The translations under genes were made by a program, and so were the position numbers. DNA of 64,000 nt from Beaufortia kweichowensis (taxonomy: Eukaryota; Chordata; Actinopteri; Cypriniformes; Gastromyzontidae). The first letter of the stretch is position 1, and each line of letters begins with the position of its first letter. The stretch covers positions 13,240,992-13,304,991 of the forward strand of contig CM032804.1 of assembly GCA_019155185.1 (NCBI GenBank). The letters run 5' to 3'. Shown here one piece after another: positions 51,630 to 62,908 of this stretch. The notes under the pieces are model-generated. The model saw only the letters and a program-made list of their open reading frames with translations, did not search any database and was not told the DNA's origin.

Positions 51630-51990
51630 GTTTGTAAAACAACTCTTCAGTATTATATTCTTTCTATTCTTTAGTTCATCTGTTTACATTTGTAAAATAA
51701 TAAAATAATTATTAATATGTAAAGTGTGTTTGCGTAACTAAACATAACCAGTTTGTTTGTAAATCCATTAATTAGTTCATAAAATGAGTTTAGATTAAAA
51801 AAAAATTATATTTGTAAAACCATTCTGTAGTTTGTAAAACTTTACTTTAGTTTGTTTTAATTTACTTAAGTTATGTTAGTAAAGCCATTCTTGCTCTAAT
51901 TTGAGGTCCCTGACAGTTTATGTTGTAAAATCTTTCTTTTGTTTGTAAACTAATGGATTTGTGTAAAACCATTCTTAATTAAAGCATTTA
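51630..51990. repeat. Degenerate tandem repeat, TTTGTAAAACCATTCT words
   Basis: Variants of TTTGTAAAACCATTCTTTAG recur irregularly at about 51680, 51760, 51810, 51830, 51880 and 51970. This suggests an old minisatellite or decayed repeat. AT-rich, no frame. Confidence 0.5.
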
Positions 51991-53029
51991 TCTAGTTTAC
52001 AAACCATTTACACAGAATCTGGTTTCACTCCGGTTTATGAATATACAATAATAATAGAGAGGCGGGGCTTTGACACACTTTGACATTCATTCCTCCAATC
52101 AGGTTTCCTCCAGACATACTATATGGCCCGATCTTCTTTACAGTCGGCATCCAACGAATCTTACTTAACTTTATTTCTCCTTGACTTACGTACTCCTCTC
52201 TCCTCTCTTGGCCTACTTGCTCCCTCCCTCTTCTCTTTTTGATTAGGGAAGGCAGTATTGAGTTTCCATTTATATCCGTATATAATGCGGCTGCCATTAG
52301 CTTATGACAGGCCGGACTAACCGAAGTCTCTGGTGGCATTATGCTGCTGGTTTTATCCTCTGCCCTATGAAGTAGTTTTATTACCTCTACGCAAATGAAA
52401 TCACAGGACTCGGAGACAGTGGCGTGCCCTGAATTACTTGCTCTCTCACTGGCTATATTTCACGAATTGAAGATCGAATGGTGGGCGTGAAGAAAGCTCA
52501 GAGAGTCGAGCTAGACACGTTAATCTGGAAGTGAGATGGCATGTGGAGTGTATGTGTTTAAACAATGTCTATAATACCTGAAGGAAGCTGTTTGTTAGCA
52601 TTCACATTCATCTCAATGGGAGTTGCTCAGCTGGTGCAAAACCTGGAAAAACTTCATTTAAGATCATTAAACTTTTTGAGCCAATGACTGCAAGTTTTCT
52701 TTAAAGAAAGTTGGTGTCCTGATTACACTGTTTTGATTGGTTGACAGTCCCAAGCCATTCATCTCAATTTATCTTTTGTTTTGAAGATATATAAATCAAT
52801 TTCATTCTTCCAAAAAAAAGTGTTACTTACTGTACATAACAAGTACTATGCTAAAAATATGATTAATATACGCTGCTTTTGATTTTTTTTAAAATAACAT
52901 GTCAGAAAACATGATAACATGTCAGTTAGCCATGCTAACCAGCCAAACCATTACCCCTTGGTTTTAATCTCCTGATGGTGTGAGTTTATGATGGTTAGTT
53001 TAGCAGTGTAGCGGGTCAGTCATGTCGCG

Positions 53030-53380
53030 CATATCACATCCTGTCCTCAACAGGAAGTTCAGGCTCGGGTAGAGCGGCACGCTCTGTGTGGCCGGCCCCT
53101 GCTCACGAGTGTCTCTCTCTCACCGAGTCCTAATCTTAATCCTGGCGGTACCAGTCCTCGCCGCTTTCTCACGGCCTGGCCAAGCCTGTCGCCGGCGCGG
53201 TGTGAGGCTGATGGAGGGTGTGGAGACACTGGAGTGTGGTGCGATGTGTCGCGGTGGGAGAGGCGTGTGGTGTGATGTGGACACATGGGTGTGGATGCGA
53301 GACTTGGGAGGCAGTGCTGGGTTGTAATTGGGTTCGGTGCGGGTGGTTGCAATGGGCAGAGAGCAAGAGACAAGCGGCGC
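53030..53380. promoter_or_regulatory. CpG-rich block in the large adgrl1 intron
   Basis: CpG-dense stretch with CGCCGGCGCGG near 53190 and many GCGG/CGGC words, in contrast to AT-rich flanks. Several overlapping frames here reflect GC content. It might act as an internal promoter or enhancer. No evidence of transcription is visible. Confidence 0.3.
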
Positions 53381-53635
53381 TTTTGGAGGACAGAAACTCA
53401 GTGACCTTCAGCTTGTTTTTTATTACGGTGGCTGTATTTTCTGCTGTTCTCCCTTAATTTCACTCTTTTTTTTTGGCGTGCGCTTGAGCAAGCATAATGT
53501 GTATGTATGGGCCTCTGTGACTTTCCTTTAATATCTTTGGGCTTTTTGTCACTTTTTATTACAGTAGAGAGGAGACAGAAAACTAGATTTTTGAGTGTCG
53601 CTTGCCTGAGCAAAATTTGCTGCCACATTGCATGA

Positions 53636-53700
53636 GTGGTTGCTAAGGTGTTGCTATGGTGGACTGAGTGACTTTTTTGGGGTGGTAACCAGCAGGTTTA
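53636..53700 (+). repeat. GGTTGCTA-type repeat fragment
   Basis: GTGGTTGCTAAGGTGTTGCT followed by ATGGTGGACTGAGTG shows the GGTTGCTAGGGTGTT motif of a common fish repeat. Related fragments lie at 20664-20705 and, inverted, 55497-55575. Confidence 0.55.
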
Positions 53701-54699
53701 AGTCAAAGTCATTTGATAGATGACAAGTGCATAGCAAAAGTAATGCTATACAGACAAGAAAGTTACAAAATTCTTAAAGAATTTGCAATATCATCGTGAA
53801 TTGTGTGTTAGCATTACAAGGAAAAAAGTGAAAAAGTAATGAAGTGATTGCAGTATTTTACTAATCTGGGCAAGAACAGCACAAAACAACAATAATGAAT
53901 GCTTGGCATGATGAGTGTAATATATTGAACAATTCAACAATTAATGTATATACACTTTTACAAAAACTTTTCCTCTTTTAAAACATCATGCCGCTTGATG
54001 TGAGAATGTTCAATATTTAGACTCGGAGTATCTGTGCAAGATTATGGCAAATGAAACTCATAAGATCAACCTAATTTACTGTATGTTAATCATTATATTT
54101 AATTAGCTACACCTTTTCCCCTAAACCATCATGTAAATGACTTGTTGAGAATTAAAGTGCATTTTAATATAAGCTATTAGACTTTTTAAAATGATTTTCA
54201 GGTGAACTAAGGTAAATTGACAGTGCACCCAAAACGCCCTACATGCTGTATGAATACACACTGTGTGGTGTGCAGTCAACAAACACAGCTGATGCACAAA
54301 TGAGGAGCCAACGAGCACAAAGCAGACGCTGACGGATATCAACTTTCTTTCCAAAATTCATAAAGTAGCAATGTTTTATTTAAGCAGAATTATTTAGACT
54401 TTTTACAATCATCTGGGAGTGGATTGTCACTGAGCGCTCAGCAGAAAGAAATATATGTGATTCTTCTTTTATTATGGTCATGAAGGCTAAATTTGGGGGG
54501 GCACTGAGGGCCAAGCTTGACAACAGTAAGACCCCCTCGGTAAAGCCCCAGCTGCAGCCTGTTGCACGTTACTGCCGTACTGACTGAACATGGCAGCCAT
54601 GCCGACTCTAATGGTGCTGCTTACAAAAACCTGAGCTGTGTGCTAATGAGCAACTGAGCGATTAAGTGGTGCCTGGAGATGCTCAGACAGAAAAAGAGA

Positions 54700-54960
54700 A
54701 AGCTGATCGCATGCACAATCCAGCAAAACATCCCTGCAGAATATTCCTCTTTTACTGCCTGCCTATTACAACTCTTAATTGCTTAATCCATTATTTCTTC
54801 TCTAATTGATAGGCAGCTCTAATAATCAGGTATTTCAAGCTCAATTCAAATGATTGATTTTTATTTTTTACAGCTTTTAGTTCAGTGCCTGATGAATTAT
54901 TTAGTGACAGTCGTTCTTTGTCACACAGCGCATAATAGAGCACCATGTAACGTGACAAAT
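54700..54960. promoter_or_regulatory. Possible conserved non-coding element
   Basis: Unique, TAAT-dense stretch: CTTAATTGCTTAATCCATTA, CTCTAATTGATAGGC and CTCTAATAATCAGG. It also has GACAGTCG and AGCGCATAATAGAGC. The density of homeodomain-type cores with no simple repeats fits a developmental enhancer in the adgrl1 intron. Confidence 0.35.
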
Positions 54961-55119
54961 GATTGATATGTGTGTAGGTGAATGCTAATGTAATGTATGT
55001 AAGACAATTTTATTGTACATTATATTTAAAGGTGATTTTTGTTTGAGGATTCAAATACTGTGTCTTGTTCCGCTGGAATATGCAGACGTGGCTAAGCCAT
55101 TGTATGTTGCATTTTAAAG

Positions 55120-55485
55120 GATGATGGTCAGTTTCAGTGTTATGGATGTGACACTTTTAAAACCTGAATATAAATTCTAGTCCAGTCCAGACATACGGAA
55201 AATATAAGTCTGTGCACAAGTTATCTATTTTAAATGAAGGAAATATACATGTGTGGATGTGACAAAAAAGAACAACAAATGGAGAAGAGATGACTAGTTA
55301 TTTTATTTTATTTTTATGTGTTCATTTATGAGGAATATGGACTGTTATAGATGTGACAATTCTGAAAACAGCACTTTACCTGTAAAATCATGATTTTAAA
55401 ATGCTTTAAAAACTGGTTAGGATTAGAGACCTCAAGTAAGTATTTAAACCACCAAATATTGACATCTGAGCTATCAATATAAAAC
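55120..55485 (+). repeat. Unknown dispersed repeat, copy D
   Basis: Contains GTGTTATGGATGTGACACTT, AACAAATGGAGAAGAGATGA, AATATGGACTGTTATAGATG and CCACCAAATATTGACATCTG. This copy spans both the segment shared with A/C and the one shared with B, so it best shows the order of parts in the family. Confidence 0.75.
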
Positions 55486-55496
55486 TTTGGGCCAAT

Positions 55497-55682
55497 AAGA
55501 ACGCCCTAACAACCACAGAGAACACCCTGGATACTGCATAGCAATCCATTAACAACCACTCAGCAAGGTTGGTGACAAGTTTTGCACAGACAAGCAGCAC
55601 TCGCCTTTTTGTTAGAAAGATTCTCGTTATTTTTACAATTTGGTGCCACTAGTGGCGCAGAAATGACGCACTTCGCCTTTAA
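55497..55682 (-). repeat. GGTTGCTA-type repeat and adjoining element end
   Basis: 55497-55575 is the inverted form of the GGTTGCTAGGGTGTT repeat (CCTAACAACCACAGAGAACA followed by CCCTGG). 55638-55682 (GGCGCAGAAATGACGCACTT followed by CGCC) matches 2966-3010. Confidence 0.5.
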
Positions 55683-57989
55683 TGAAACACTGAATATAAA
55701 CTATTCACTGCTGGTTATGTGACTGCATCAACATGCCGACATGCATCTTTGCCTCCGTGTCAGTGATGTAGGATTCAGATGCTATCCAGTAGTGCTTCTC
55801 CATTTCTCCTCATTCTCTATTGGCTCTTGAGTAATTATGAAGCTCTCAGTACCCTGTGGACTTTTAATGAGCCAATCAATGCCATATTTTACCGTCTACA
55901 ACACCAGACAAGGGTGTCTCCTTTTTCTTTTCCCCGTTGGGTTTATTGCGCCCTTCTTTTCAACTGTCTCACCCCATTTGTGTCTTGTCTGCCCCATTTT
56001 TCCTCTGTCTGTATAGCTGTCTGTCTTCGGGTCAGTGTGTGTGAGGAAGAGATCGCTGAGGGTCTCTCTAAATCCCATGTCCTCTAGGCTTTAATTACTG
56101 CATTTAGATAATGAGTCAAATCCAATCCATCTTCTGTACTGTTCTGAATTAGTACACAGCTCTTATTATGGCATTTGCCCTGCAGTGACACGTCTAACCC
56201 CTGTGCACCCTGGCCCTGTCACACAGAACATGAATGAGATAGAAAACTCTTCAGGGGTAAAAATGAGAATACAGAGCGGAAAAACCCGTCAATGAGGAAA
56301 TGGAGGAGACTGCATGCAACATCTATGCATAGATGCTTTTTTCTAATGGAAAATCAGGGTTCCTACGCAGTGTTGAAATTTGGGTCTTGAAAAATATCAC
56401 ATTTTGAAGTGTAAAATATGTAGACCTCTAAAAAATAAAACCTTTATTTAAATATTGTGTATCACAACCGTGATCTGCAGGTGGTACTGAGGAAGCTTCT
56501 AGTTAAGTAGCTAAAAGCTTTTTATGTTCAGAAGATGTAAAAGGAAAAAATAAATGTCAGATTAATTCTTTTACTATTAATATTTTATTTCATAGTAGTA
56601 TTTTTCTGACATCATGTAATAAAGACGACAGAAATAAACCTAAATTTACAAATGAATGGTACCTATTGAAATACAATGAAACTACTTAGCAACAAAATAA
56701 TTCAGTATAAATTTAAGACAATTTTTTTTCTGTGCACTTCATTATTGTTTTAAAAATTCATGTCTTCTCTTATTTTTTTCATTAATAAAGGGGTTAAGGA
56801 CTCGCCAGTTGATCGTCCTCGTGTTTTGTTAGCAAAGTGCACCATCCAACGATCCAATCACTTCAAGATTGATGAAATCAAACCAAACATCTTTTTCTTT
56901 GCTTCAGAGGGGGAAGGTGAAGTTCTGTTTCCTGGTGACTTTAACTAAATTGATCATTGCAAATAAACCAGAGCTCCCAGTGCTACATTCAAGAGAGATA
57001 GGACAGTTTAAGAGAGTATGTTTGCTTTTTGCTTCAGTTTGCATGGTTAAAGAGCTGCGTGGGCAATAGTACAACATAAAAAACAGCAAAGTAGCATTTT
57101 GTCACACTGTTCCCCTTTCGTTACCGTTAAAATAGCTGAATTGCTGTCACGTCACTGAACAATGTACTTAGAGTAACTTACCAACATCACTACTTTAAGT
57201 TTCCGCTAAAAGTTACAATGGCAAATGTCCTCCCACGTATTGAGCTTTGGTGCTGATGCATTCAATGTCAGTTAGACTCCAGCTTGCCTCATTTAGCCCT
57301 CCATTATTTCCTGTCTTCACTATTGCGATCAATAAAAGCGTCAAGGCCAAAAATAAAACACCTGTAAGTACAAGGTGTGTACAGCGTGTTCCTGAAGAAA
57401 GATTTAAAGAAAGGATGAGAGTTCACACAGAGAACAGAAGAAAGCACATTGTGTTTTTGAGGGTGCCGTCCATCTCAAGGCATTAGAGACGGTGGAACAG
57501 CGATTCATCTGTTACAGTAACATATAGTGCAGACTTACGGATAAAACCACATATCAGACTATCATTATCTGCTCTCTCAGTGCAGTCACACACATACTGG
57601 GTTGCACAGACTAGTCGATGCTTTGTGTCCGTGTTGACAGCAGGGGAAAAATCATTTGAATACTGTATTTGCTTTTCATTTGTTCTGCCTGGTATCGTCC
57701 ATGCCAAATATATTTTAAATGAAGGGAATAAAGTGAAACCAGAGTGATTCACAAAACACAGTTCAAGCTAGTTTCTGAGGGGAAATGAACTTGTGCAAAC
57801 ATACAAGGTAAAATACTTGTAAACCGCTTTAAGACCCGTGATGGATTAGTTCACACTTTCCAAAAAACTGATCTTGAACAAAGATCTCCAGATAATTTTG
57901 CTTCAAATATTTATTTATCCAAGACTGATTTCTTAATCCCCTGTGGGTATTAAAAGACAAAATTAATATATGGCTATCTGCTATCTTCT

Positions 57990-58180
57990 ACACAGGTTCC
58001 ACCATTTAGCTCGAGACTTGACGCCATTTGAATTCGGATTACCAAGATAATTCCCTTCGGTCCAATTTCCCCTCCGACGGGAGATAATGTCTCTGGAATT
58101 AGAATATGCTCATAAATGAGAGAATGAGCCTATTAATCCAGTAGCAGTAGTGAAGTTTAGGAGATAACCGGTGTCTGGAA
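57990..58180. promoter_or_regulatory. Possible conserved non-coding element
   Basis: Unique block with CGGATTACCAAGATAATTCC (bicoid/OTX-like GGATTA), GAATTAGAATATGCTCATAA (octamer-like ATATGCTCAT) and CTATTAATCCAG. It sits just upstream of the G-quadruplex motif. Inference from motif texture. Confidence 0.3.
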
Positions 58181-58310
58181 CTACAGGCTATCTGGAGATA
58201 CAGACGGATAGAGAGGCGGAGGCAGAAGAAACGAGCGGATGGTTGGTGTCGTCGGTGGATGGCAGAGTGCATTGTGGGACGTTGCGACGTGCTGGAAGTA
58301 TATGAACATG

Positions 58311-58328
58311 TGGGTGGGTGGGTGGGTG
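58311..58328 (+). other. G-quadruplex motif (GGGT repeats)
   Basis: Four GGG runs at 58312, 58316, 58320 and 58324 are separated by single T bases. Single-base loops give the most stable parallel G-quadruplexes known. It is on the sense strand, so it would also be present in the adgrl1 pre-mRNA. A (GT)n tract lies at about 58489-58506. Confidence 0.85.
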
Positions 58329-60089
58329 ATTGGTCTGCTGTGAGATTGGCCTCCTGTGGCGAGGCAATGCTGAACCCAGAGTAATGGTTTAATCAGTGAC
58401 CAGCAGTATGGAGCGGTGTGTTTGCTCCACAGGAACGCTGCGGAAACAAGGCTGCACGCTGACACACTCCAATCCCACTTTACTTCTAGTGTGTGTGTGT
58501 GTGTGTTACGAGGATACAAGGGTTTGAATATACACCAGCTACAAAATCACTCCATCCGTCCCCCGCGCTGATGTCTGTGATGCACTCGCTTGTTGTGGTG
58601 ATCCGTGTGTGGCATCCACATGATCGCGTGATGTATGATGTAGTTACACATGTCCATGTTTCCTGACGGCTACTCGGACTGTGTGAGAGAACAGAAGGGA
58701 TTAAAGGACAGTTGAGTGGACTCAGAGAGTGACAATATGTAAGCGTCCTGGGATAAATGGTTGACATTTGCAGTAAAGGAGTTTGCTTTAGATACTGTGC
58801 AGCTTTGTGTAATGGCTGACCCTGACCTCTGGTTGAAAAGAGGTCACTTCGAGTCGGGAGTTTGCCTAGAGAGGAAAAGGTTTTTGTGTGTGAGGTTGAA
58901 TAGGGATTTTTTGTACAACAGAGGCTACAGTTAGTTATATACCATATGAATATATAAACAGGAACTTTCCTGTTCACACAACATCTTGCAGGAGCAGATT
59001 GAATCCTGTCTTTATGAATGAGTAATCAAACTATTCTCGTCATGGCACAACAGTGACTGAGACTAATGGGAATATCAAGGATGTCCACATCCATAACACA
59101 ACCCTAATGTAATATAAATGATGTTATTGTTCTATTAAATCTTCTATCAAATTAACCAACAGTGGCTTTGATTGGGCTAAATGGGTATTCATTTCTCACA
59201 CAGACCACAAAACTGATGGAATCTGCTCTGCTGGAGGACAACAACAGTCTTTGCAGTACATAAAATCAAATCTGGAAAACCATTGCGATATGCATATGAG
59301 AGAGAGCAAGTCAAGTGTTTATGTACAAGAATATGTTGAATGTGAAATGTGAAATCCAGGTCTCAAAAGATTAAGATTAAGATGAGATTAGGAGCATCAA
59401 GTTCAGTCATTTATTTTACTATGATTTCAATATTTTACTTAGTTAATATTAAAGATATTAAAGTTATATTTTCACAAAATGTTTTTTTACATTATGTGGA
59501 ATAATTTTATGTAGAAAACAATAAATCACAACAAAATGCTTTTAGTTGAGTTTCCACAGACAGTTATATATTATATATAAAAAATTATGTATATAATCAA
59601 AAAGTATATTCTTAAAACTCCTAAAAACCCAAAGATCCACTGATGTGCTTTAAAATGTACTACTTTACAGATATCCTGAAGACTAACATATTCACACGTA
59701 AAGCCAAAAATAAACTTTGGATTTCATGGGGACTTTAAAGAAGTCCGTTTGTTTACAGAGTTCTGTTGTCACTCGTGTTTATAAGTGAGCTTTATGTGAT
59801 CGTAACTGTACTTAGTGCTCTCAAACAACACTGACAAGGCTGTGTAAATGTATCCAAAGATTGTGTGTCTTTCTGTGGCTTTCTGTTTCCTGGCAGAGGT
59901 TTGCGTCGAGTAAGCAGATTTTCAAGTTGTCTGCCTTTTATGAAAACCCCTCCCTCCCTTCATCTATTTGATTGCAAAGTCTTTGAAGCTGCAAGGGCCG
60001 AGGGAGTGAATTTCAGCGGTGCTGAGGGGCTTCATTGATCAGTTTTTCCAGAGCGCAGAGCACGTTGGGTCAGTTCCACCCCCTCATCT

Positions 60090-60110
60090 TTCAGCACAAT
60101 GGCCAGCACC
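60090..60110 (+). promoter_or_regulatory. RE1/NRSF-like site 1
   Basis: TTCAGCACA-AT-GGCCAGCACC agrees with the REST/NRSF element (TTCAGCACC-NN-GGACAGCGCC) apart from position 9 of the left half and two bases of the right half. In the 17-base form NTYAGMRCCNNRGMSAG only one position differs. REST silences neuronal genes outside neurons, which suits adgrl1. It lies about 1.3 kb before the first lectin exon. Confidence 0.55.
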
Positions 60111-60131
60111 ACAGGTTCCTCCTGTCTGTGT

Positions 60132-60152
60132 GTCAGGACCATGGAGAGCTCC
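60132..60152 (+). promoter_or_regulatory. RE1/NRSF-like site 2
   Basis: GTCAGGACC-AT-GGAGAGCTCC matches the 17-base RE1 pattern with one mismatch (G for M at position 6). It is in the same orientation as site 1, 42 bases downstream start to start. A left half-site in reverse, GGTGCTGA, lies at 60018-60025. YY1-like GGCGGCCATTTTAC follows at about 60192. The surrounding 60.0-60.3 kb is unique sequence whose frames carry no domain. Confidence 0.45.
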
Positions 60153-61387
60153 ACTGCCTGCTTTTTGTCCTTCTCATGAGTGGAGGCGGCTGGCGGCCAT
60201 TTTACGTGGCAGGATGTGCAAACGCTTTGAAAGCTCTCGTTCAGATAAAGTATGCCACTCTGTGCCACTCTCGGGCCCTCTCAGCCAGGCACAATGATTA
60301 ACCCTACGGCACCCGCAGCCCTCTTAACACACCTCTCTCTCCCACTTTCAAATGGAGTGTAAATGGCAGCTGGGACATGTGTGGGCAGAGGTGGTCTGAG
60401 GTGGGTTCTCATCCCGCTGCTGGTTCAGCTCAGGTGTTTGGGTAATGGCTCCCGAAGAGATGAGGACGTATGGGAGCCGCTTTTCTGTTCTCCAGCTTCG
60501 CGTCGGGGTGGCGGATGGCGCCCGGCGTGAAGCTTTGCGAAGGAGTGGGTGGATGTTAACGGAGTGTGTATGTAATGCTCACAGTTTGTTTGAGCGAGAG
60601 GGTAAATAGTTTGCTCTTCAAGACTAGGAAGGCTGGATGTGTAATCATTGGCTTAGAAAAACATCTCTGTTTTTTTTTCTCTCTTTCTGTTTTAAAGCTT
60701 TTTGTGGTTCATAAAGGTTTTCTGTAATAAATTAGGCTTTATGCTGTAATGCCAAGTGAAGATTTATTCTTAATTAGCAGGTTTCTTCGTGACCTGCTTA
60801 TTATACCAGCAGTCAGGCTGTTTCATGAATCTGTGTGTGTGTGTAAAACTCGGCAGTTTCACATGTTTCAGTGTAAATGTAAAAGATCTGCACATGTCAC
60901 TGCCCCTTTGTGTTAGTACATGCAATATTTGATTTGCCTTCAGCTCCCAATAAAGGTCATAGTTCAGTTTAACACATTTTTAACATGTTATATCAGTTAC
61001 AGCTCAGAAAATAGCCAAAACTCCATATTAAAATCTACAGAAAATCAAAACGTTCACCAATTCACTGTGTAACTGCATGCTATTCAATTCAATTCACATG
61101 TATTTCTTCATTGCTGCAGTGTATTTTTTCTATATTGTTGTATAATAAATGCTAAAATATGCATACATACGTAAAAAAAGCAAGGATCCCAAGTCCCTGC
61201 TGATTTCATATTCCAAAAGAAAATGTTTGTCTCGTTAATTGCTTGATGTTTGGCTGGCATTACAAATCCTGCTTATTTTTCAAACCTCATCTCTCCAACA
61301 AAAGAGCCTATACTATATTTTTCACAGAAAAATGCATCAGATTTTGAAATGCAAATACTGAAGCATATTTTCTCTCTTTCCATGTAG

Positions 61388-61601
61388 CATTAAGTCGTTC
61401 CGCAATGCCATTCGGTCTGATGAGGAGGGAGTTGGCATGTGAAGGATACCCCATCGAGCTCCGCTGCCCCGGCAGTGATGTCATCATGATCGAGACGGCC
61501 AACTACGGCCGCACCGATGACAAGATCTGTGACGCCGACCCCTTCCAGATGGAGAACGTACAGTGTTACCTGCCAGACGCTTTTAAGATCATGTCACAGA
61601 G
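61388..61601 (+). CDS. adgrl1: adgrl1 coding exon 2: N-terminal part of the rhamnose-binding lectin domain
   Basis: The exon encodes residues 24-94 and two bases of Arg95. It follows a pyrimidine-rich acceptor ending CATGTAG (61387) and ends CAG-AG before the strong donor GTACGT. The protein reads ALSRSAMPFGLMRRELACEG and then YPIELRCPGSDVIM, with the diagnostic latrophilin strings YGRTDDKICDADPFQMEN and CYLPDAFKIMSQ. Cysteines fall at residues 41, 50, 71 and 83, four of the eight in the SUEL/Gal_lectin fold. This domain binds teneurin. The choices FGLMRRELACEG, MENVQC and KIMSQ match what I recall of ADGRL1 better than ADGRL2 (FGLVRRELSC, MENTDC) or ADGRL3 (MAVVRRELSC, MENIRC). Whether this is an a or b paralogue of the fish duplication cannot be told. 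An in-frame stop follows 12 bases into the intron. Confidence 0.96.
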
Positions 61602-61825
61602 GTACGTCGAAGAGTGAAAGAGGCGGTCAGGTGTAACAAACAACAATAGCTTGCTCACATTCACTGTGTATTTCAGAATGTGTTTAAATGTGTGTTTAGC
61701 ATGACAGCGTAACTGTGTGTGTGTGTGTTCTGCCTGCAGTGGCGGTCCCTGTCTGTGCTTAACATTTGCTTCCTTAGAGACTAGATCAATGATCCCCTCT
61801 TCTAGCTATCCATCAGCCTTGTAAT

Positions 61826-61863
<38 letters not shown>

Positions 61864-62766
61864 GGCTAGGAATGATGGTGCACTCGTTCAGAGATGACGA
61901 AGGGATAGAGAAAAAGGGAAATTATAAGGAGAATTGTTTGAGGAAGAATAAATCTTTACCGCGCTAGATCCGCATGTGCATTTTATACAGATAACAGCCC
62001 TGCATCCATACATTTATCTGCTTTAGTCAGAGGCAATATCTCCAACGGCTGCGAGCTGGAAGTGAGACAGAGGATTACTCTGCTGTCTCTGCACCTCTCT
62101 TACAGACGATGTTTGTCACATGATCACGTCGAGTGTGAAATTATTAGTGGTACTTGCTAAGGCAGACATTAGTATTACTGTTAATCATAGATTTAAGGGT
62201 TAGAGATTTCAACAAACAAAACTTGTGGGCAGAGGTGTGCTTTCCTAACAGTTTGCACTTTAATGATGAAATGGGTGACAAAAATCCCCTATACTTAAAT
62301 GCGTCGTTCACCCAAAAATAATCATTTTGGCATTATTTGACTATCTGAGCCAAAATGCTGTTTTTTTGGGGGTCTTCTGGTGACAATGGGAATGGATTGT
62401 AACCCTCTTCTCAAGGTTCAAAAGGCTGAAAAAGCCTTCTAAAACACTTCCACAGGACTTTTGCCATACATTCCTGAATTGTCCTGAAGCTATACAAACA
62501 AGTTTGGGGAAAAAATCTCATATTACGCATTATTTGATGACTTTTCCAACCTGTGATATTTCTCCATTACCCCATAGTAATGTGCTAGCTAACATATAGC
62601 GTTATGCCAAACACAACTCAGAAGACCTAATAACAAAGTCCTGACAACAGATAGACACCCAATCACATATTTTCAGAAAATGTATGAAAACGTTGATGCT
62701 TTTGTGAATCATTTGTTTTGCAGTCTTATTAACCTCCTCTTCCCCCGCTCTTTCTCTCTCTTTCAG
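61602..62766 (+). other. adgrl1: adgrl1 intron splitting the lectin domain
   Basis: This intron of 1165 bases runs from GTACGT to TTTCAG. It holds a (GA)n microsatellite at about 61827-61860 and a fragment of a dispersed repeat from about 62300 to 62560 that begins with the string GTTCACCCAAAAAT. The rest (61620-61820 and 61870-62290) shows nothing recognisable. Confidence 0.9.
61827..61860 (+). repeat. (GA)n microsatellite
   Basis: About 17 uninterrupted GA units in the intron between the two lectin exons, likely length-polymorphic. Confidence 0.95.
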
Positions 62767-62876
62767 GTGTAACAATCGGACTCAATGTGTGGTCGTGGCC
62801 GGGTCTGATGTTTTTCCGGACCCCTGCCCGGGGACCTACAAGTACCTGGAAATCCAATATGAATGTGTGCCATACA
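62767..62876 (+). CDS. adgrl1: adgrl1 coding exon 3: C-terminal part of the rhamnose-binding lectin domain
   Basis: The exon encodes the last base of Arg95, residues 96-131 and the first base of codon 132. A long pyrimidine tract ending TTTCAG precedes it and GTGAGTAA follows. The sequence begins CNNRTQCVVVAGSDVFPDPC and ends with GTYKYLEIQYECVPY. It has cysteines at 96, 102, 115 and 128, completing the eight of the lectin fold, and one N-glycosylation sequon (N98-R-T). The exon ends in phase 1 after Tyr131 plus A. This matches the known latrophilin site where a short alternative exon (encoding KVEQK in mammals) is inserted or skipped before the olfactomedin domain. Neither that microexon nor the next constitutive exon is evident before 64000, so the gene is truncated by the window edge. 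Confidence 0.96.
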
Positions 62877-62908
62877 GTGAGTAACACCACAAACACTCCA
62901 TCGCAACA

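Larger units (their letters stand above)
45400..61387 (+). other. adgrl1: adgrl1 intron between signal-peptide and lectin exons
   Basis: This intron of 15988 bases runs from GTTGGT to CATGTAG. It holds a SINE at 45.67 kb, a TTGTGGGGAC repeat at 46.8-47.5 kb, an hAT-type element at 48.1-49.0 kb, AT-rich DNA at 49.2-49.6 kb and 51.3-52.0 kb, a dispersed repeat at 55.1-55.7 kb, a G-quadruplex motif at 58.3 kb and an RE1-like pair at 60.1 kb. Stretches near 46.55, 54.7-54.96 and 58.0-58.2 kb are unique-looking. The stretches 49.6-51.2, 52.0-53.0 and 55.7-57.9 kb show no clear element apart from short CT-rich or AT-rich runs. No coding exon was recognised. Confidence 0.85.

Noticed and set aside
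60019..60301. Overlapping frames of about 90 residues on both strands at the RE1 block
   Set aside because: Neither has a recognised domain or splice context. They arise from unique GC-balanced non-coding DNA.
61405..61617. 70-residue frame starting at an internal ATG in the lectin exon
   Set aside because: It is the true reading frame but the ATG is internal to the exon, and the end runs past the splice donor. The exon bounds 61388-61601 were used.
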